Source: Candidatus Enterococcus moelleringii (lineage in GTDB: Bacteria > Bacillota > Bacilli > Lactobacillales > Enterococcaceae). Taken from it: 64,000 nucleotides of DNA. The notes beneath the pieces are model-generated. The model made no database searches, was not told where the DNA came from, and saw only the letters and a program-made list of their open reading frames with translations. Of this stretch, positions 61,578 to 64,000 are shown piece after piece. The stretch is taken from the NCBI RefSeq assembly GCF_017377575.1, contig NZ_JAFREM010000003.1, forward strand, positions 1 through 64,000, written 5' to 3'. Position numbers and translations under genes: made by a program. How positions within the stretch are numbered: position 1 is the first letter of the stretch; every line of letters starts with the position of its first letter.

Positions 61578-61940
61578 ATTTTAACCAACGAAGCTGAAGT
61601 TCAGACTGCTTTAGATAATTTAACAAGCCTTTTGGCTGAAAATGACGTGATTCGCGGCTACCAGACTGTCAAAGGTCGGGTGGACGCGAACACGTCTTTA
61701 CATACGCTGCAAGAAGAAATTAAACAAGCCCAAAAGGATGCCGTTCATTTTGCCCATTATGACAAGCCGGCTGCTGAAAAAGAAGCACTGAAAAAGGCCG
61801 ACGCCTTGACTCAAAAAATGGAACAGCACCCATTAGTGACGGCTTATCGGGAACATTTGGGCGAAGCCAATGATTTACTGCACCACTTAACCTCAATGAT
61901 CCAAACGGAAATTAATCAAGCCTTAGAGGAGGAGGAATAA
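61578..61940 (+). CDS. ricA: YlbF/YmcA (RicA) family regulator with ATT start
   Basis: A 120-residue helical protein of the YlbF/YmcA family: [18 protein letters not shown] and the C-terminal [14 protein letters not shown] are conserved. In Bacillus, RicA acts with RicF and RicT on biofilm, competence and RNA processing. No ATG, GTG or TTG lies in frame at the right distance; AGGAGTG is followed after 7 nt by ATT TTA ACC AAC at 61578. The first in-frame TTG (61632) would remove the first conserved helix. An ATT start is therefore proposed. Its stop overlaps the mutS ATG. Confidence 0.75.
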   Translation: MLTNEAEVQTALDNLTSLLAENDVIRGYQTVKGRVDANTSLHTLQEEIKQAQKDAVHFAHYDKPAAEKEALKKADALTQKMEQHPLVTAYREHLGEANDLLHHLTSMIQTEINQALEEEE

Positions 61941-64000
61941 TGCCTCAGAAAACCAAAAACACCCCTATGATGGAGCAGTATTTAGCCATCAAGAATCAAT
62001 ATAAGGACGCCTTTTTATTTTATCGCTTAGGCGATTTCTATGAACTATTTTACGAAGATGCGGTTCAAGTGGCGCAGCTGCTGGAATTGACCTTAACCAG
62101 CCGCAACCGCAATGCGGACGACCCTATTCCCATGTGCGGCGTTCCTCATCATTCCGCCCAAGGCTATATTGACACCTTGGTGGAGCAAGGTTATAAAGTC
62201 GCTATCTGTGAACAAATGGAAGACCCAAAAGAAGCCAAGGGGATGGTAAAACGGGAAGTCGTACAACTAATCACCCCAGGAACTTTAATGGAAGGCAAAG
62301 GAATCGATGCCAAGGCTAACAACTTCTTAACTGCCGTTGTGCAATCCGGCCAGCAATTTGGCTTTGCCTATGCCGATCTTTCCACCGGTGAATTAAAAAC
62401 GGCCTTGCTGCAGGATGAAGAAGCAGTCATGAACGAAGCGACTGCATTGCAGACAAAAGAACTGATTTTAGGCAGCGAAATCCCTGACGAATTGCAAAAG
62501 AACTTAGGCGAACGCCTAGGTCTCGTTTTTTCTAGCCAAAAAACGATTGAGGACAATGCTGAATTTAACTTTTTAACAGCTGACATTGAGCATCCCTTAG
62601 AAAGAGAAGCCACCGGCAAGCTGTTAACCTATTTATCAGTCACGCAAAAACGCAGCTTAGGACATATTCAAAAAGCCGAAGAATATCAGCCGGAACACTT
62701 TTTGAAGCTGGATTATTTTTCTAAAACCAACTTAGAATTAACCCGCTCAATCCGGACAGGTAAAAAACAAGGCACCCTGCTGTGGCTATTAGATGAAACC
62801 AAAACCGCAATGGGTGGCCGCCTGCTAAAACAATGGATCGATCGACCACTGATTCAGAAACGTCAAATTCAAGCCCGCCAAGCGATGGTGGCTTCTTTGC
62901 TGAACGCCTATTTTGAGCGAGTAGATTTAAATCAGACGCTAACAAAGGTTTATGATTTGGAACGATTGGCTGGACGTGTCGCCTTTGGCAATGTGAACGG
63001 CCGCGATTTGATTCAGCTTAAAACGTCACTAGCGCAAGTTCCCCGGATTCGCGAACTGCTGCAAGGCATCAACAAAGGCGAATGGAACGATCTATTGGTG
63101 GATATGGAACCGATGGATGAATTAGTTGAACTGATTGAGCATGCCATCAATGAAGATGCGCCTTTACAAATCACAGAAGGCAATATCATCAAAGATGGCT
63201 ACAATGAGCAGTTGGATGAATACCGGGCAGCGATGAAAAATGGTAAAACCTGGCTGGCAGAATTAGAAGCTCGTGAACGCCAGGCGACCGGTATCAAAAC
63301 TTTAAAAGTCGGCTATAATCGCGTGTTCGGCTACTATATCGAAATTACCAAGGCCAATCTGGCTAACTTAGAAGAAGGCAAGTATGAGCGCAAGCAGACC
63401 TTAACCAATGCGGAACGGTTCATCACGCCGGAATTGAAAAAGTTAGAAACCCTGATTTTAGAAGCAGAAGAAAAATCAGTGGCCTTAGAATACAAGCTGT
63501 TTTTAACGGTTCGCGATGAAGTGAAAAAGGCAATCACCCGCCTGCAAAAGCTGGCAAAAAGCCTGAGTTCCACCGATGTGCTGCAAAGCTTTGCCACAGT
63601 CAGTGAACGGTATCAATACATTCAGCCTGAAATCAAAGCCAACAGTCACGATTTGCAAATTAAAGAAGGCCGTCACCCAGTTGTGGAAAAAGTATTAGGA
63701 CACCAGGAATACATTCCTAACAGTGTTCATATGAATCCCGATGAAATGATTCTCTTAATCACTGGACCGAATATGTCTGGGAAAAGCACCTACATGCGTC
63801 AATTAGCGTTGACGGTCATCATGGCACAAATGGGCTGCTTTGTACCGGCTGAAAGTGCCGAGATGCCGATTTTCGATCAAATCTTTACCCGAATTGGGGC
63901 CAGTGATGATCTAATTGCCGGCCAATCAACCTTTATGGTGGAAATGATGGAAGCCAATCAGGCCTTGCGCCATGCGACACCAAACAGTCTGATTCTTTTT
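61940..64000 (+). CDS. mutS: DNA mismatch repair protein MutS (partial, 3' end outside)
   Basis: The first 687 codons of MutS. The N-terminal mismatch-binding domain has the stacking Phe in GDFYELF (about residue 35). The connector, lever and clamp domains follow, and Walker A is GPNMSGKST at about residues 610-618. The remaining ATPase and dimerisation parts lie beyond 64000. ATG at 61940 overlaps the ricA stop (TAATG) with GGAGGAGGA upstream. MutL is expected downstream. Confidence 0.97.
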   Translation, partial: MPQKTKNTPMMEQYLAIKNQYKDAFLFYRLGDFYELFYEDAVQVAQLLELTLTSRNRNADDPIPMCGVPHHSAQGYIDTLVEQGYKVAICEQMEDPKEAKGMVKREVVQLITPGTLMEGKGIDAKANNFLTAVVQSGQQFGFAYADLSTGELKTALLQDEEAVMNEATALQTKELILGSEIPDELQKNLGERLGLVFSSQKTIEDNAEFNFLTADIEHPLEREATGKLLTYLSVTQKRSLGHIQKAEEYQPEHFLKLDYFSKTNLELTRSIRTGKKQGTLLWLLDETKTAMGGRLLKQWIDRPLIQKRQIQARQAMVASLLNAYFERVDLNQTLTKVYDLERLAGRVAFGNVNGRDLIQLKTSLAQVPRIRELLQGINKGEWNDLLVDMEPMDELVELIEHAINEDAPLQITEGNIIKDGYNEQLDEYRAAMKNGKTWLAELEARERQATGIKTLKVGYNRVFGYYIEITKANLANLEEGKYERKQTLTNAERFITPELKKLETLILEAEEKSVALEYKLFLTVRDEVKKAITRLQKLAKSLSSTDVLQSFATVSERYQYIQPEIKANSHDLQIKEGRHPVVEKVLGHQEYIPNSVHMNPDEMILLITGPNMSGKSTYMRQLALTVIMAQMGCFVPAESAEMPIFDQIFTRIGASDDLIAGQSTFMVEMMEANQALRHATPNSLILF

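Noticed and set aside
1-64000. Prophage, insertion sequence, tRNA or rRNA
   Set aside because: No transposase, integrase, phage structural gene, or tRNA/rRNA-like sequence was recognised anywhere in the window.

Overview
The window looks like a chromosomal segment of a low-to-moderate GC Lactobacillales, most likely Enterococcus (perhaps the casseliflavus/gallinarum side of the genus; this is inferred from protein character and gene order, not from a search). Supporting features are strong AGGAGG ribosome binding sites, mannose-class and fructose-class PTS operons, luxS, cre-like boxes, a ymdB-ricA-mutS order shared with other Firmicutes, and Firmicutes-type holin-like toxins. No rRNA, tRNA, insertion sequence or prophage was seen.

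Layout. 1-156 is the tail of a CRISPR array running in from the left. 299-2928 carries guaA and coaA on the minus strand. 3178-7237 holds a GDSL hydrolase, an RsmC-like methyltransferase, a SorC-family regulator, a WYL regulator and a GyrI-like protein. 7440-12265 is an L-sorbose-type operon (sorbitol-6-P dehydrogenase, four mannose-class PTS subunits, sorbose-1-P reductase). The regulator at 4637 and the operon promoter share TCACAAATGTGA operators. 12926-24814 is a nucleoside uptake and salvage region: LacI regulator, pdp, deoC, cdd, a BMP-type ABC nucleoside transporter, then deoB, punA and deoD. Together these import nucleosides, split them and feed pentose phosphate into glycolysis.

24872-34409 is a mixed region: esterase, iron alcohol dehydrogenase, two tandem AlkC-like DNA alkylation repair genes (the first with a 3' frameshift), a LemA/TPM pair, a membrane acyltransferase, an esterase, a TVP38 protein and a Gfo/Idh/MocA oxidoreductase. 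34430-35551 is accessory: an unidentified structured RNA with its own promoter and terminator, a type I holin-like toxin with overlapping antisense RNA, and a 5'-truncated alcohol dehydrogenase. 35622-39793 has glpF, a YktB/DUF2829/SDR operon, an XRE/DUF2975 pair and luxS. 40042-46168 is a fructose-class PTS operon with an MtlR-like regulator lacking its EIIA domain, two class II aldolases and a ROK kinase.

46263-52544 has a CPBP protease, a divergent pair of zinc-motif proteins (one HNH), a MacAB-like efflux operon, and a methyltransferase behind a possible translational attenuator. 52640-53045 holds a second holin-like toxin, apparently coupled to a 10-codon leader ORF, facing an RNA that shares a hairpin with the first antitoxin. 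53141-54793 is a minus-strand cluster of DUF1659, two DUF2922 proteins and an unknown protein. The right end has bioY behind a BirA-type operator, rpsD with a long leader, a HAD phosphatase, a DUF805 protein with 204-bp tandem repeats, ymdB, ricA (apparently starting at ATT) and the first two kilobases of mutS. Degenerate hairpin repeats recur in intergenic gaps.
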